A stretch of DNA of 64,000 nucleotides from Sanderia malayensis (GCA_013076295.1 RQOL01000824.1:62001-126000); one strand, 5' to 3'; shown: positions 1 to 11,599, counted from the first letter of the stretch. Notes: generated by a model not told the origin, from the sequence alone. A program made the numbers and translations.

Positions 1-205
1 AAAAGCAACTTATCATGCATGCATCTTACAAGTCTGGGTTGTTGAAGCTGCTGGAATCGAGGTGGAAGCTGCAACAAAAACAATTGCTGAATCAAAAAAA
101 CAATTCAAAGATCAAGAAACAAAAGCAACTAATCATGCATGCATCTTACAAGTCTGGGTAGTTGAAGCTGCTGGAATCGATGCAGAAGCTGAAACAAAAA
201 TGATA
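1..205. repeat. 120-bp tandem repeat, about 1.7 copies, running off the left edge
   Basis: Positions 1-85 and 121-205 are near-identical, giving a 120-bp period. The unit is a multiple of three and is open in one plus-strand frame to a stop at about 235. On the minus strand each unit has a polypyrimidine-AG acceptor and a GTAAGA donor 39 bp apart, so the repeat may carry micro-exons of the next gene. The array probably continues to the left. Confidence 0.85.
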
Positions 206-1030
206 GTTATAGTAAAATTCTCTTTCCCGAGTGATTGAGCCAGAGACTATTGCATGAAAGGCGGCAATATTCTAGAATAATGTCACATTTTAAAGATAGA
301 GTCTTACCATTTTTTTTCTCAATACATTGCTTGAATAGCTTGACAACATATTGTCCAGCTTCTTCTTTTAGAAACGATTCTCCTATGCTACCATGTGGAC
401 TATATGACCACAGAGAGCCTCGTTCCTGATTGGAGTTAAATCCAATGACAAGGACTTCGCATCCCTTTGAAAACAGTATATCAGCCTGAAAGTGACAAAC
501 AAGATGTACTAAAAGATGACACCAATTTTCTTTTATACTTTGGAGATCAAGAGTTTTCTTTACATTTTAAGGTCTTGCATGGCTTCACGCAGTAGAAATG
601 CATACATGTGTATGATGGATTATTCAATCACATAACTGTTGTTGACGTGGGTCAAGTTAAAAAAAACCTTTACTCCCAAAACTGCCATGTACTTATCAAT
701 TGCCAGCCTTGAAAGGGCAAATAGTTGAGTTGGTATATAGCTTGTAGTTAGCAGTTGCAGCCATACATTGGTTCAAACCAATGAAAGTATGAACTCCAAA
801 AGTATAAAACCTGTCACCCTTACCACCACAGTATATATCAATTGTAAATAGCATATGGTTACCCTTGTCTTTATTTTGTCTTTCAGATATGACATTGAAG
901 TAGCAGAATATTTGTGGCTAAGTTCCTCATAATTAATATTTTTTTGCTTAGCAAGGCTCACACCACAGTTCTTGCATTTCTTTAAACTTATTGGCATGCT
1001 TGCAACACATTGTGGGCATTGGCGAGTTGT
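30..1030 (-). CDS. 3' part of an unknown gene: zinc-ribbon exon, a second coding exon and two tandem micro-exons (partial)
   Basis: Four exons are inferred from splice sites and matching phase: 863-1030, 308-485, 150-188 and 30-68. The first encodes a CPQC-x10-CKNC zinc-ribbon-like motif with a Lys-rich continuation, and ends in phase 0. The second (59 codons plus one base, starting ADILFSKGCEVLVIGFNSNQ) has an acceptor CTTTCAG and a donor GGTAAGAC, and ends in phase 1. The 39-bp micro-exons are phase 1 to 1 and encode variants of S-x-SIPAASTTQT. The family is not recognised. It resembles low-complexity multi-copy genes of cnidarians, but that is an impression only. The 5' end was not found and the 3' end lies off the window. 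Confidence 0.45.
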
Positions 1031-1613
1031 CTAAGGAACATAAAAAGGCACACAAAAAAAGTAAATTGATGTATTTATATTTTTCATCTGACAATAAAGG
1101 TCATATTTATTTAATTACACCCAACAGAAATAAATAAATTGCATGCTATACCCACAAAAGCAATAGATCAAATAACAATTAATCTTGATGAAAAAAGTAT
1201 CTAAAAGGTCCCCCAGCCTGCAACATGACCCCAACTCATTCTTTACCTTTAAATTAAATTCCAATAAAATTAATAAGCAATTAAATAAAAATTATTCTTC
1301 TCTTGCTGCCATATGGTATGAGTATTCAGACAAGGAAGCAATAATTTATCAAAATATGGCCTCATCATATCGAATTTTTAAGATGTTACCTCGACATATT
1401 AAGCTTTAATAAGACGATCTAACAAGTCTACACATACATACCTTAGGCATTATGAAACAAAAATGTAAAATAGTTCAATAAGAATATAATTATGATGAAT
1501 GATAATATAGCAAAATAAGATTTGCAAAAATTCAACTCCAATCCAACAATTGATATTAAAGTCCTACTTCTTCAACGCCCTGTGATGCATTCAATGTTAA
1601 TACATCATGCCTA

Positions 1614-1671
1614 AAAACGAACACTATGTTCGTTTTAAAGCAGATGTTGAAACGGACATAGTGTTCGTTTT
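1614..1671. repeat. Pair of near-palindromes forming a larger inverted repeat
   Basis: Two 22-23 bp arms (1614-1636 and about 1650-1671) are each nearly palindromic (AAAACGAACA-CTA-TGTTCGTTTT). They are also inverted copies of each other with one mismatch, separated by about 13 bp. The block could form one long hairpin or two small ones. No function is assigned. Confidence 0.8.
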
Positions 1672-1967
1672 AGTGTCGAGGATAACCTGCAGATTGACTT
1701 TTACTGGAACTGACTTACTTTTTGCGGGACCAGGACATTGTTTGAACAATGTTCCTTGGTTTTATACAGTGCAGCAGCAGCTTTTACAACTGGTACAACT
1801 CTGAACAAATTCAAGTCCACAGCCGAATTGGGACATATTTTATCACCAAAAACTGTAATTGGGACCGGATTTAAAAACTTTGGGGGGGGGGGTGTAACAA
1901 ACCCCCCCTCATTTGCACCCCTGACGAAAAAGGTAAGAGTTGCAAAGCGAAAGGAAATGCCACTTAC

Positions 1968-3082
1968 CTATATTTCGTGCAATGACTGTAGCAATAACCA
2001 AAGATGCTTTTACAACATGTTCTATAGTTCTCATAGCCTGTGTAATATTCAAGGTTGCTGTATGATTGACTCCTCTGTGTGACCGTACTTACAACATTTC
2101 TCCTGAAATGAAAATAAATCTACTTTACAAAATCAATTGAATTAAATCGTGTTTTAGGAACCGCAAATCCTTGAATTATGCCCAGGGGGCTTGTTCATTG
2201 TTGACACTTTTAGGTGGGGGCTTATTCGAGGGTGGGGATTTATACGAGAGGGGCTATCATGAAATTATCCGAAACATGGCACATGAACACTCATTTTCAT
2301 TACGATATTTCATACTAGGTATATGTATGATACTCTTGTATTTCCAATGCAAGGACACTATATGTATACAAGGAAACCTGGTCACCCGAGGTAAGAGAAG
2401 ACATGGTTTGCCAAATTAGGACGTAGTGGCAAAGATCAATAAGTTTGGGGTGGGAGCTTAGTCGAAGAGGGGCTTTCTCGGGAGGGGCAAGGCGAGGAGT
2501 TACGGTATTTAGTTGAACAAATTTAAATTAATCTGTCAGATGCCAAATAAACAGAGCTTCAGCTTATTTTTGCTTTCCATTCTCCTTAATGAAAATATGA
2601 ATTTGAGAATGAGTACGACGAGATGTTAACGCAATGAAGTGGTTAACATGAAAATTTATGTGTATTTACCTGCAGCTGCATTTACGTACATGAGATTAAG
2701 CTGCATTTTCGTGCATTAATGTATAATATGTGTGAAAATCTACTTTGCCCATGAAAAATATGATGCTCTATAAAGTCATGAAGTACATATACTGTGATAG
2801 TGACAATCCCCTTGGCAAATTTGAATTTATGTATTGGTGCTACATAAAGAAAATGGCTTCATTATGGAATGAAATGGAACCATTAAGAGAATGGTTCAAA
2901 AAAGCTTGAGATGAGCCTTCTCAAGATAATGAGATGTGAAGGTTGTCTAGATAGTGAATGCTAACATTATTAAAATCCACTTACCCTCCAGCGATCAAGG
3001 TAGGGTAGCTGCAGCTAGTGCGATCAATACTTGCATAAAACACAATGATTGCCAATGGTATCTGCAGCCAAATAGCAGCCAT
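1968..3082 (-). pseudogene. Receptor family copy Z: signal-peptide exon and first EMI exon only
   Basis: Exon 1 (2985-3082) starts with ATG and encodes a signal peptide, MAAIWLQIPLAIIVFYASID, followed by a GG|GTAAGT donor in phase 2. It nearly matches exon 1 of copy A at 30346. Exon 2 (1968-2102, 135 bp) begins after a TTTCAG acceptor in the correct phase and encodes the first half of an EMI domain with the TCC motif. It has the same length as exon 2 of copy B. The next exon (EMI second half) should lie within 0.6-1.5 kb if spacing were as in A and B. It is not seen, and an unrelated gene occupies that stretch. This is therefore probably a 5' remnant, but a gene with a long intron continuing leftwards cannot be excluded. 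Confidence 0.7.
2159..2507. mobile_element. Short TIR element (ACCGYAAATCCT family)
   Basis: The left end reads ACCGCAAATCCTTGAATTAT and the right end GGCGAGGAGTTACGGTA, an imperfect inverted repeat. G-rich 'gggggcttattcgag' motifs lie inside. The same family occurs at 22158-24841. It is non-coding, inferred to be non-autonomous, and lies in intron 1 of copy Z. Confidence 0.55.
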
Positions 3083-3351
3083 GGTTCCTACTGAAACCGT
3101 CTGCTGCTAAATTTGGTTGCTCAAAGATAAGCGCGATGAGAGTTCGACAAGGCGACCGTCCAAGGCAGTAAAAAATTCCAACTGAATGCACGCAAAATTC
3201 AGGAAGGAGAATATGTCAAATTCAGCATTGGGAACTAAAGTACCCAAATTACAGCATCGTCGGAACACTTTAAGGATTTAATATTCAATTCTTTGTTTAA
3301 TGCAATGCGGACATGACATGATTCTAACAATGCGTGTTGTACTGCAACAAC

Positions 3352-3396
3352 GCAACCCGGACATAAAATGGTCATGCCATTTTATGTCCGGGTTGC
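3352..3396. repeat. Perfect 20-bp hairpin
   Basis: A perfect 20-bp inverted repeat (GCAACCCGGACATAAAATGG and its complement) is separated by the 5-nt loop TCATG. It lies about 270 bp upstream of the start codon of receptor copy Z. One arm (CAACCCGGACATAAAATGG) recurs alone at about 40967-40985, so it probably belongs to a repeat family rather than a promoter element. Confidence 0.85.
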
Positions 3397-3794
3397 AGCT
3401 TTAAAGGTATACGAAAGATATACAAGCGTGCATAGTGCAGCGTGCAAGTATTTTTTGTGTTGAGGTTGTGGACTTATTATTGAAGAACATCTGTTGTCAG
3501 GACTACAACTGTTGTCGCGTACAGGTAATTATAGCTACAGAGATCAAACACAAACAGCACCATATTTAGAAAAGCACGAGAAATAGAAGTACAAGACAAT
3601 AAAAAACTGCAACGAAAACAAGGTCAAGGGTCAAGAAGCACTGTTACGATCGCAAAACAAACCAAGTAATAGTCCAAATAGAATTATCCAAAAGAATGGA
3701 AAATTGTAAAGAAATTGTGACACCAAATCACCCGAACCGTCAATTGGAACGCAAACCTTGAATCTAGCGACTTTAACATTACCTAAAGATCTAA

Positions 3795-5206
3795 AGCCTG
3801 GTACTCACTTGAGGTTTATCACGATAGCGATAACGATTACGATAACGAATAAATTCCTTGCCTGCGGGGTATCATGTACTCACTGTCATTCGCATTTGTC
3901 GTTATCGTGAAGTAAAAATTGCGGTTGAATGAAGCAAACTCCTTAAAATCATCCAGAGCGTTTGATTTCATTTTGCAAACGCTCAGAAAATAACCAGAAA
4001 GTTAAAGAGCGAAGAAAAAAATAGTTTATATGTCAGTTGATATTTGAATGTCAGTTGTCTTTTTTTTAAATCTCAATTTTCAAGCAGCAACTGCGTTGGG
4101 TCGGTGGCACAGTTAACCAAACGAATGTTGTCTGACCTAAAGAACCCTGGTTCGGTCCCCGTCCTCGTTGTTTTTTTCGTTGTATTTTGATGTTTTAATT
4201 AAAACGAAGCTTTTGCTTTTTATTTTTGTCATAAAACATACTAATAAGTAATTTAGTCTTGTTGAAAGTTTTGGGATTTATAAATAAAAAAAATAGAACG
4301 AAAAAATATAAACTAATAGTGCTAATAGTAATACATAATTTATAAAATCTATAGTACAAATAGAAACAATAATAAAAAATTGTTCAAAACAATTATAATT
4401 AAATTCAATCAGTAATTAAATAATTAATTAAATTCAATCATTTTTCTGCATTTTTTTTGAAAAACTCTGAAAAACTATAGGCCTAAAAGTATATCGAAAC
4501 GAAAAAGAAATGGGCCTCGATCTTGCTTTCACAGAAACCACAATAACTGGTGATTTGATTAATTGCCAGACTAGCCTCAACAATTCCACGGCCATACAGC
4601 CATACGGCAATCCTCATCACCAATTCAGTCCGTGTTTTACTTGAAATTTGATTTACTCCGGTGGCAAACGAGGCTCTTACCACACGAGACACCATACACG
4701 ATACAGCTTTTTTCCCCTAACCAACCTCATAGATTCCACCTCCACTACGTTACGGGAATCAAGGAAGGTTCTGGGTTAAAGAAACAGTTTTAAAACAAAT
4801 CTTTTAAAAAAGTCACGGGTTGGGACCAATAATCGAAAGATAACGATCCCGAATTTTGTTAAAGATATTTGCAAATGTGAAAAGAAAATTTGGGCCAACC
4901 ATTTACTGTTGGGGAAGCAAAAACAACAGCAAAAGATACATTTTACATGAAATTTTCTGTGCCCCAGACACTGTTTTCCCATCATAAATTTTTCGCATTC
5001 CTTAGAACAAAAGACGGATCACGATTACCACGAAAAAATATCAAAACTTTTCCTTTTCTATTCGTGGTAATCCTGCCGGTTTTATCACGAAAATCGGACT
5101 AACACGATTACAAATTATGTACTCACTTGGTTTTATCACGAATACAACCTAATCGTTATCGCTATCGTTATCGTTATCGTGATAAACCTCAAGTGAGTAC
5201 CAGGCT
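3795..5206. mobile_element. Foldback/MITE-type element with TAA target duplication
   Basis: Both ends carry AGCCTGGTACTCACTTGAGG as an inverted repeat, continuing into GATA/CGATAACG-rich subterminal repeats. The flanks show TAA at 3792-3794 and 5207-5209. A 3-bp TWA duplication is what PIF/Harbinger-type elements make, which is an inference here. No transposase is seen, so it is non-autonomous. It contains a tRNA-like segment near 4103-4160. Confidence 0.75.
4103..4160 (+). other. tRNA-like pol III A and B boxes (possible SINE head)
   Basis: TGGCACAGTTAACC resembles a tRNA A box, and GGTTCGGTCCCC, about 32 bp downstream, resembles a B box with one deviation. The segment does not fold convincingly as a complete tRNA by eye. 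It is best read as the remains of a tRNA-derived SINE inside the larger foldback element. Confidence 0.35.
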
Positions 5207-6782
5207 TAAAGTACACTAAGGACCAAACCTCCAGTTCTCGGACTCACGGCCAAAATTTCTAAAAAAATGCAAATTTTTGTCAATATTGCTGTTCACAATA
5301 AGTTACTTCCCAGGAGGAAATTGATCTGGGCTCTCTAGCAGAAATACTCAGGGCCGCATTTACACCTGTTAGGGTCCTGAGCCCAATATTAATATCGTTT
5401 TAGCTTGAACAACTGTCATGTCAATAAATGCAAATTATCTTGAAAAGTATTGTTAAAGTTTGGAATCTAAACTTTTCTGAAGGCTGCAAAACGACTGCGT
5501 CATGGCAACTAGCTAAGTAGTTTTTTCAGAGGAAGGGCAAAGATTGGCAAATGATAGCAAACTGTGCAATGTTCTACAAGAAACAAAACAGCACCAGGGT
5601 AGTGAAAGAAATATTTTGTCTTCTGTTTTCAAAAGATATCTGCAAAGGCATAATTTTTAGTTGAATTTGCACACACCTTTACTTCCCTGTAATTGCAACT
5701 GTTGTGTTATTTGTGTTGTGTTGTGATGTTTTCACATTCTATAATAATAAACAATAAACAATAAATAAGTAATCTTAGGAAACTCAATAACTGTACTTTC
5801 TGCTTACATCAAAGATAACCAAACACATACAGTTTTGTGAGGCTTTGCAATTTGCTTTGGAAAATGCCGTTATATCACACTTGGTCGTTTACCAATCGTC
5901 ATTGACATTACTTTCAGCACAAAATCAAACAAGGTTCTCCAGGTAACATCAGTATTCAAACATCATGTGGCAATGAAAGCTAACAACGCGAATTTCCAAA
6001 GGAAATTTCAGACTGAAGCTCAAACTAAAGTTGTGCTATGGTGATGGAACAAAAAAGGCCCGAAAAGGGTAATTTGCATAATTATAACGCACGAATTCTT
6101 TTAACTTTCTATGTTGCTCGCATTTATGTTAATTTACTTTGTTAATTAACTATTTATCATTAACTTGTAATATTTTTATCAAAAAATATCTCATCGTTCT
6201 TGCATGTCGTAACTCTTGCAAGTTGTTCTGCGTTGCATTCTTCTTGGAATATTCCGTTGTTTTGTTGCAGCTTTTCAAGTTTTTTTGCAATATTATCTTC
6301 TCCTTCTCGTGCTAGATGTTGAAATGACTCGCATCTTTATCTTTGTTATCATTATTATTACTACTATTTTATCTATATATGGACTGATCATGTGACTGCG
6401 CAGCTGGACGCTAAAATGTTGATCTTTATGCTTTTCTAATTCACGACCTAATTACTTGTACTAGTTCTGTTTTATTATCGTTACATTCATTATAATATTG
6501 GATCTTCCTTGAGTGCCATACCTTTTAACACTAGAATATTTCTATTCTCACTCAAATATCCTTTTGTACTAGTTTGATATTAGAGAACCTTGTTTTTTTG
6601 TTTACATATTGTTTCGAAGCATGAGTTCCGTTCCACCAGTTTTTGTTTCTTTTCAGGTCGTTGCAAAATTATTAGCTTAGTAAAGAACAATTTTAAAGAG
6701 CGGGTCTTTCACTTCTAAAACTAACAAAGTTATTTAATGAAGTTATTTAACTGAAGTTTCACCGAAAGCAACAGTTTCTCCT
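5207..6782. other. No gene seen; repeat debris
   Basis: The stretch is AT-rich with no convincing coding exon. Positions 5349-5391 match the terminal sequence of the hAT-type MITE at 7303 (CAGGGCCGCATTT), so one end of a related copy is present. Nothing else is supported. Confidence 0.5.
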
Positions 6783-7302
6783 TTACAAGAAAAAGATATT
6801 TTAATCAAGGGCTACAACATTTACACAAACCTGGCAAAAAATCCAAAAAGAGGCGTAGCTGTATATTTATGAGAGGATATTAAGGCAAAGGAATTGAATT
6901 ACAGTTGTGAAGATCCATCTGTTGAACTTGTTACCATTGAGATTAATTTAGACAAAAATGATAAAGTACTTACTTCTTGGTGTTATATATAGAAGCCCGT
7001 CGCATGAAAATGATGACTCTTTAAGAAAATTAATTCATGATACCTTACCAGTGACAGACTACAAACATGTTATGCTAACTGGGGATTTTAACTACCCAGA
7101 GATAGACTGGGAAAAGCATATAATCACAAGCAATAATCGTGCAGCTCAGCTATTTTTGAACACAATTTACGATTGTTTCTTAACACAACACGTCAATCAG
7201 CCAACGAGGAAAAGAATAAATCAGAAGTCAAATTGTCTTGATCTGTTATTAACTAATGATAGTAATGATGTACAGAAGATGATTTTTAATGATCCTCTTG
7301 GT

Positions 7303-7726
7303 CAGGGCCGCATTTGAGTCAGTTGGGGCCCTGGGCCCAAAATTGATTTGGGCCCCTTGAAATATGTAAACAAAAATTTTTGTCACGTGTATAGTCCTCA
7401 GTACCATATAAGCATAATTTTATTGGCATGCTAACAACTTGCTACTGGAAATAAAATTAAAAGAAAAAATGATTATTGGCTTATGGCGCCAAAATCAGTT
7501 TGTGACATCCAGCTTCAAGGAATAATGTATCATTTAGGGGCTCAATTATTATCACAAAATGAAGCCACTGTGTTGTTTGAAGATATTACTTCTCATTACA
7601 AACACAAAAATAAAATCAACCACAGTTCATAGGTTTTTCGGAATTTTGCTCGGACCCCCTAAATCTAAAAATCTCAGAGGGCTCCTGGGCCCGGGCCCAG
7701 TTGGCCCATGGGCAAATGCGGCACTG
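7303..7726. mobile_element. hAT-type MITE inserted in the LINE
   Basis: The terminal inverted repeats CAGGGCCGCATTTG and CAGTGCCGCATTTG (one mismatch) are flanked by an exact 8-bp duplication, CTCTTGGT (7295-7302 and 7727-7734). An 8-bp duplication with CAGGG-like ends is typical of hAT elements. Taking out the element and one duplication rejoins the LINE frame (DPLG then LNDHLVIQ), which confirms the boundaries. It has no coding capacity. Confidence 0.9.
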
Positions 7727-8502
7727 CTCTTGGTCTGAATGATCACTTAGTCATTCAGTATGAGTATGCTGTTAAATTGACATATACCACAAGGATGATA
7801 ACAATTCCAGATTTTCATACGATCATGGTAAATACCAGAAGTTTTAAAAGCGATAGATTGGAAAAATGAGTTCGAAGGTCTTTCAGTGAATAAAATGATG
7901 ATGTATTTGGAAGATCGACTAAACCATACTATGAATGATAACATTCCAAAACGTAGTTTCCAAAATAAAACACAAATGGAAAAGCAACCTGCGTGGATGA
8001 ACAGTTACGCCCTGAGAGCCATAAAAAGAAAGCACAATGCATATAAAAGATGGACAATTACTAAGACGAGTAAAGACTATTATGTGCGATACAGAAAGCA
8101 TTGCAAAGAGGTGAAAACCGCAGTAAGAAAATTAATAAAACAATTTGAGAAGGGAATTGCAAATAATATTAACACAAACAATAAACGCGACTGGAGATAT
8201 GCTCGCTCAAAGCTAAAAACTAAACAAAAAGTTCCTGATCTTAAGATTGGAAATAGGTATACAAAGATACAAAGACGGATCAAGAAAAAGTTGATACTCT
8301 AAACATTTTTTTACATCTGTATATAAATATGAAGACTTAAATACAGTCCCAGTGATTGATAAATATTTCAATGGATCTGTGCTGCAAGATATTGACATTT
8401 CGGAGACTGAAATCTTTGACATTTTAAACTCGCTAAAAATCTGCAAATCTCACGGCCCTGGTGGATTGCACCCAAGGTTATTGAAGGAAATTGCACCTTC
8501 AT

Positions 8503-9468
8503 TATTGCTGCTGCGTAGCGGAACGAAGTGAAGCGGCTGCGCAGCAGAATATAATCCAGTCTGGAGAAAAAATCTTGTGATGTTTGTTTGTTTGTTTGTT
8601 TGTTTGTTTGTTTGTTTGTTTGTTTGTTTGTCGGATTCTAGCCTGCGCGTGGCCTCAAATCCTCCTCCGTTTAGCCACATGCTGGTTTTGTCATCATTCA
8701 TCAATGGCGGTAATCTTTGCTGCAGAACAGTGAGACGTTATAGAAACATTGACAAAACGATATTTGGTTGGCTTATCTGCTGGTTATTAACTTTTATTCG
8801 TGGCCAGAATCGAGAATTTTATTTCGACAAGAACACAGGAGTTGCTTTATTGTCGTGGGGATAAGTTTATAAAAATGAATGCCTGCAAGCAGAAGAGAAA
8901 AGCTGTGCGGAAGTATAGTAGGCCTTAAAAACTATTGTAACATCATTTGCACCATCATTATGTTTTATTATTTTTTTTTAAAGTAATCCCGGTCCAGAAA
9001 ATCCGAACTTCAGATTTTAAATTGTTGATGTGCATTTAATTTAGTTTTATTTTTAATCTGGGGTTTTCTACATTTATTCCTCTGTTTTTGGTATTGTTTT
9101 GTTTTCGTTGTAAAGTCACATCAACAAAGATTTGAGTTTTATCTTTGATCTCCAAACTGAGCGTGCACCTTCTCTTGATAAAGATAATTTGCTGAAATCT
9201 ATTATTGCTGAAATTCCAAAATCCAGCTATGAAACGTAAATGCCAATAAGAAATGTCAAATACAAATGACAACATTCAAACACATCAAATATAGAGAAAC
9301 AACCTGTTACCAGTATAGATATCTAGGCTTCCAAGCACGATAAACACCCCCTTCTCCATATTTTTTCGAGGCACTCATTTCAAAACATATCGTTTTAATC
9401 AAATGCTAGATGCTTTAGTCCTGGTTACATCACAGCAGCACTCATATTAACAATGTTAACAGCTAGTC
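8503..9468. repeat. Interspersed repeat E, copy 1
   Basis: This block interrupts the RT region of the LINE. It starts with a small hairpin-like CTGCTGCGTAGCGGAACG...GCTGCGCAGCAG end and finishes near GTTAACAGCTAG. An inverted second copy lies at 33922-36498. It contains a (GTTT)n run. The class is not recognised. The terminal hairpin is reminiscent of a Helitron 3' end, but the diagnostic CTRR was not found. Confidence 0.75.
8578..8631. repeat. (GTTT)n microsatellite
   Basis: About twelve tandem GTTT units lie inside repeat E. The matching position in the second copy of E has a much reduced run (ACAAACACACAAACATC), so it has expanded or contracted since the copies split. Confidence 0.95.
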
Positions 9469-10741
9469 TTATCCTCTGCTTCTACTTTTCAAAGCCAGTT
9501 TACAGTCTGGTCGGCTTCCTTTAAAATGGAAACAAGCTCACGTGACAACTGTTTTTAAGAAAGGCAACAAGTACTCTGCTGAGAACTATCGTCATGTAAG
9601 TTTAACTTCCTTAGTGTGTCGAGTCATGGAGCGAATACTGAAGAGAAACATAGTAGATCATCTTGAAGTCAACAAACTCTTAAGCCCTGAACAATTTGGA
9701 TTCAGAGAAAAACGATCATGTTTGTCCCAGCTATTAGAATGTATGGAAGCCTTGTAATGATGGCGCCAACTACGCTTGGTGCCTATCATCATACTTTTAG
9801 TTAATATTTTATCCTTTTGAATGTTTGTATGTGCTAATTTGTAATCTCGATTTCTTGCATTGTAACTGTGTTTGTTGATTGAGAAAAGTCAGAGTTATTG
9901 ATAATAATTGTGTATGTTTATAAAATGATTTAGTTTTTGAATTGATTGAAAAGAGTTGGTCGCATATATTCGTTGTGTTTTCTGACTCATTGCTTGGAAC
10001 CTGAACACGCCACAGCCTGGACTTCTTTATTGGAAGAAGGAACGGGCATTGACATTTTCTATTTTGATTTTTGGAAAGCGTTTGATTCCGTCCCTCACGC
10101 AGTGGCGTAGCTATGGGAGGTTAGACACAAGAGGTTAGATTTCCAGAAGGCTTTGATGTGGCATACATATCAAACAATTGAAAAAAAGTGGTTCAGTTGT
10201 TCAATTCAGTGATTTTTCTCTTTGTGCCAAAACAACGAGATGAATTGAAGCTACGAGGGAACAGAGGGCCATGGTTATCTTTAATGTGTTCAGGGAGTAA
10301 ACAACAGATGCAGTATTTCAATTAATTGAAGACAATTACTGTGTCAGTATGCTTGTGCCAGCTAACTTAGCACATCATTTTTAGCCACTGGAGCCTACTG
10401 TCAATGGTCCGCCAAAAATGTTTCTAAAATCAAAGTTTAAAGAGTCGTATGAAAGGAGTGTCGGGCCCATATCAATTGTGGAATTGAAGTCTATTCCATT
10501 GAAGTTTCACGAAAGCTTTTTACTATGAAACCTCTTCATGCACAGTGATTGACTTGGCTCTACGACTATTTGCGAAACAACCCTGATATGATGAGAAAAT
10601 GCTTTCAAATGTCAGGGATCGATGGCGCATTAGCATGGAGCTGGAGCCAGAGGAATCTTTTGAAGATCTAAACTAAATATCATATCAATTATGAACTAAC
10701 ATGCTATCCGCACACTTTTTTTATAAAAATTCGTCCACAAT

Positions 10742-10890
10742 TTTTGCCATCTTCATCGATTTTAGCTTTGTCCGAAAATTTGTCTAGTCCGAAAATTGTT
10801 TCGTCCGAAATTCTTAAAAAAGCGCCCGAACGTTTCTTGTCCGAAGTTTTTTGTACGAAATTTTTAAGTCCGAAAGTTTTCGGTTTTAAT
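10742..10890. repeat. Degenerate tandem of a GTCCGAAAATT motif
   Basis: The motif TCCGAAA(A/G)TT recurs about seven times with irregular spacing immediately left of the duplication boundary at about 10893. It is non-coding and of unknown class. Confidence 0.6.
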
Positions 10891-11215
10891 ATAATTGGTA
10901 AGGTTAGTAATAAGGAGTTTAACAGTAAAAAAGAAGTGTTATGAAGTGAAGTTCCACTAATTGGATTACTGTTTTGATTGATAATATCTGCTCGCTGTCG
11001 CAAATTAACCTCACTGCCCTCAGCCTGCTCGCCCATTCTGTCATCTGAAAATTTGCTGCAGCGCAGCTCACATGTCGCAGCACGCTGAACGGTGCTGCTC
11101 GCATCGCAACTACGCGTAGGCGAAGCGAAGTACAGCATACTTTCCAGCCCGGGAAAGAGATGCCTATTCCTTACTTCTTGATATGGACAAGAATATAAAA
11201 ATAAACCATACTTAC

Positions 11216-11470
11216 ACCAAATAAAGCAATAATGACTTGGTAAAGGACTTCAGCTTTTTTCTGACCCTCGAAATCCTGAAAAATAGCATTCAGATTTGTT
11301 AGAGCAATAATGAACATGAGGGAAAACGGGCCTAAGGCCATCTGCAATGAGGCAAACCCACTTACCATATGGGTCGGGATTGAATAAATAAAGTTGACAG
11401 TTCTTTTTACAGATGGTATTTTCATAACTAATTTCTTCATATTTTCTTCGAAATTATTGATAAAATCCAT
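11216..11470 (-). pseudogene. SPCS1: SPCS1-like (signal peptidase complex subunit 1) exons, left copy, truncated
   Basis: Exon 11366-11470 (35 codons from ATG, ending SIPTHM) is joined across a 90-bp intron (GTAAGT...TTTTTCAG with a CTAAC branch-like motif) to exon 11216-11275 (DFEGQKKAEVLYQVIIALFG, donor GGT|GTAAGT). The run PTxMDxxGQKxAE..xQ.II matches the start of signal peptidase subunit SPC12/SPCS1, an ER membrane protein. Later exons, expected to encode the hairpin membrane segments and the PPWP-x-YR region, are not seen in the 300 bp before the duplication boundary. It may therefore be a 5' fragment. The 5' extension is longer than in the usual family. Confidence 0.6.
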
Positions 11471-11599
11471 TTTCTACAAGGTTTTAAGCTTCGCATGTTA
11501 AATGAGCCCAGTTGATGATAGCGAGCATCCCTCAAAATCAGTCGATTCGATACGACGTGTACGAAAATAGAGCATCTGACTTTATTCATATCAGCAGAG

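Larger units (their letters stand above)
6783..10110 (+). mobile_element. Decayed non-LTR retrotransposon (LINE) with endonuclease and reverse transcriptase remnants
   Basis: Plus-strand fragments in order encode an apurinic-type endonuclease remnant (LLGVIYRSPS and TGDFNYPEIDWE at 6958-7317), the endonuclease-RT linker (7735-8302), an early RT segment (SHGPGGLHPRLLKEIAP at about 8446-8500), an RT block (NYRHVSLTS and PEQFGFREKRSC at 9542-9757) and an RT block A remnant (FWKAFDSVPH at about 10065-10100). Frames are broken by stops and shifts. Two later insertions, a hAT-type MITE at 7303-7726 and a repeat at 8503-9468, split it. The style is that of the CR1/L2 group. It is not functional. Confidence 0.85.

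Noticed and set aside
1..235. A plus-strand coding repeat (frame open from 2 to 237)
   Set aside because: Openness follows from the 120-bp period. Splice signals and phase on the minus strand give a better explanation, though this is not proven.
4103..4160. A functional tRNA gene
   Set aside because: A- and B-box-like motifs are present, but no credible acceptor stem or full cloverleaf can be drawn. A SINE remnant fits better.
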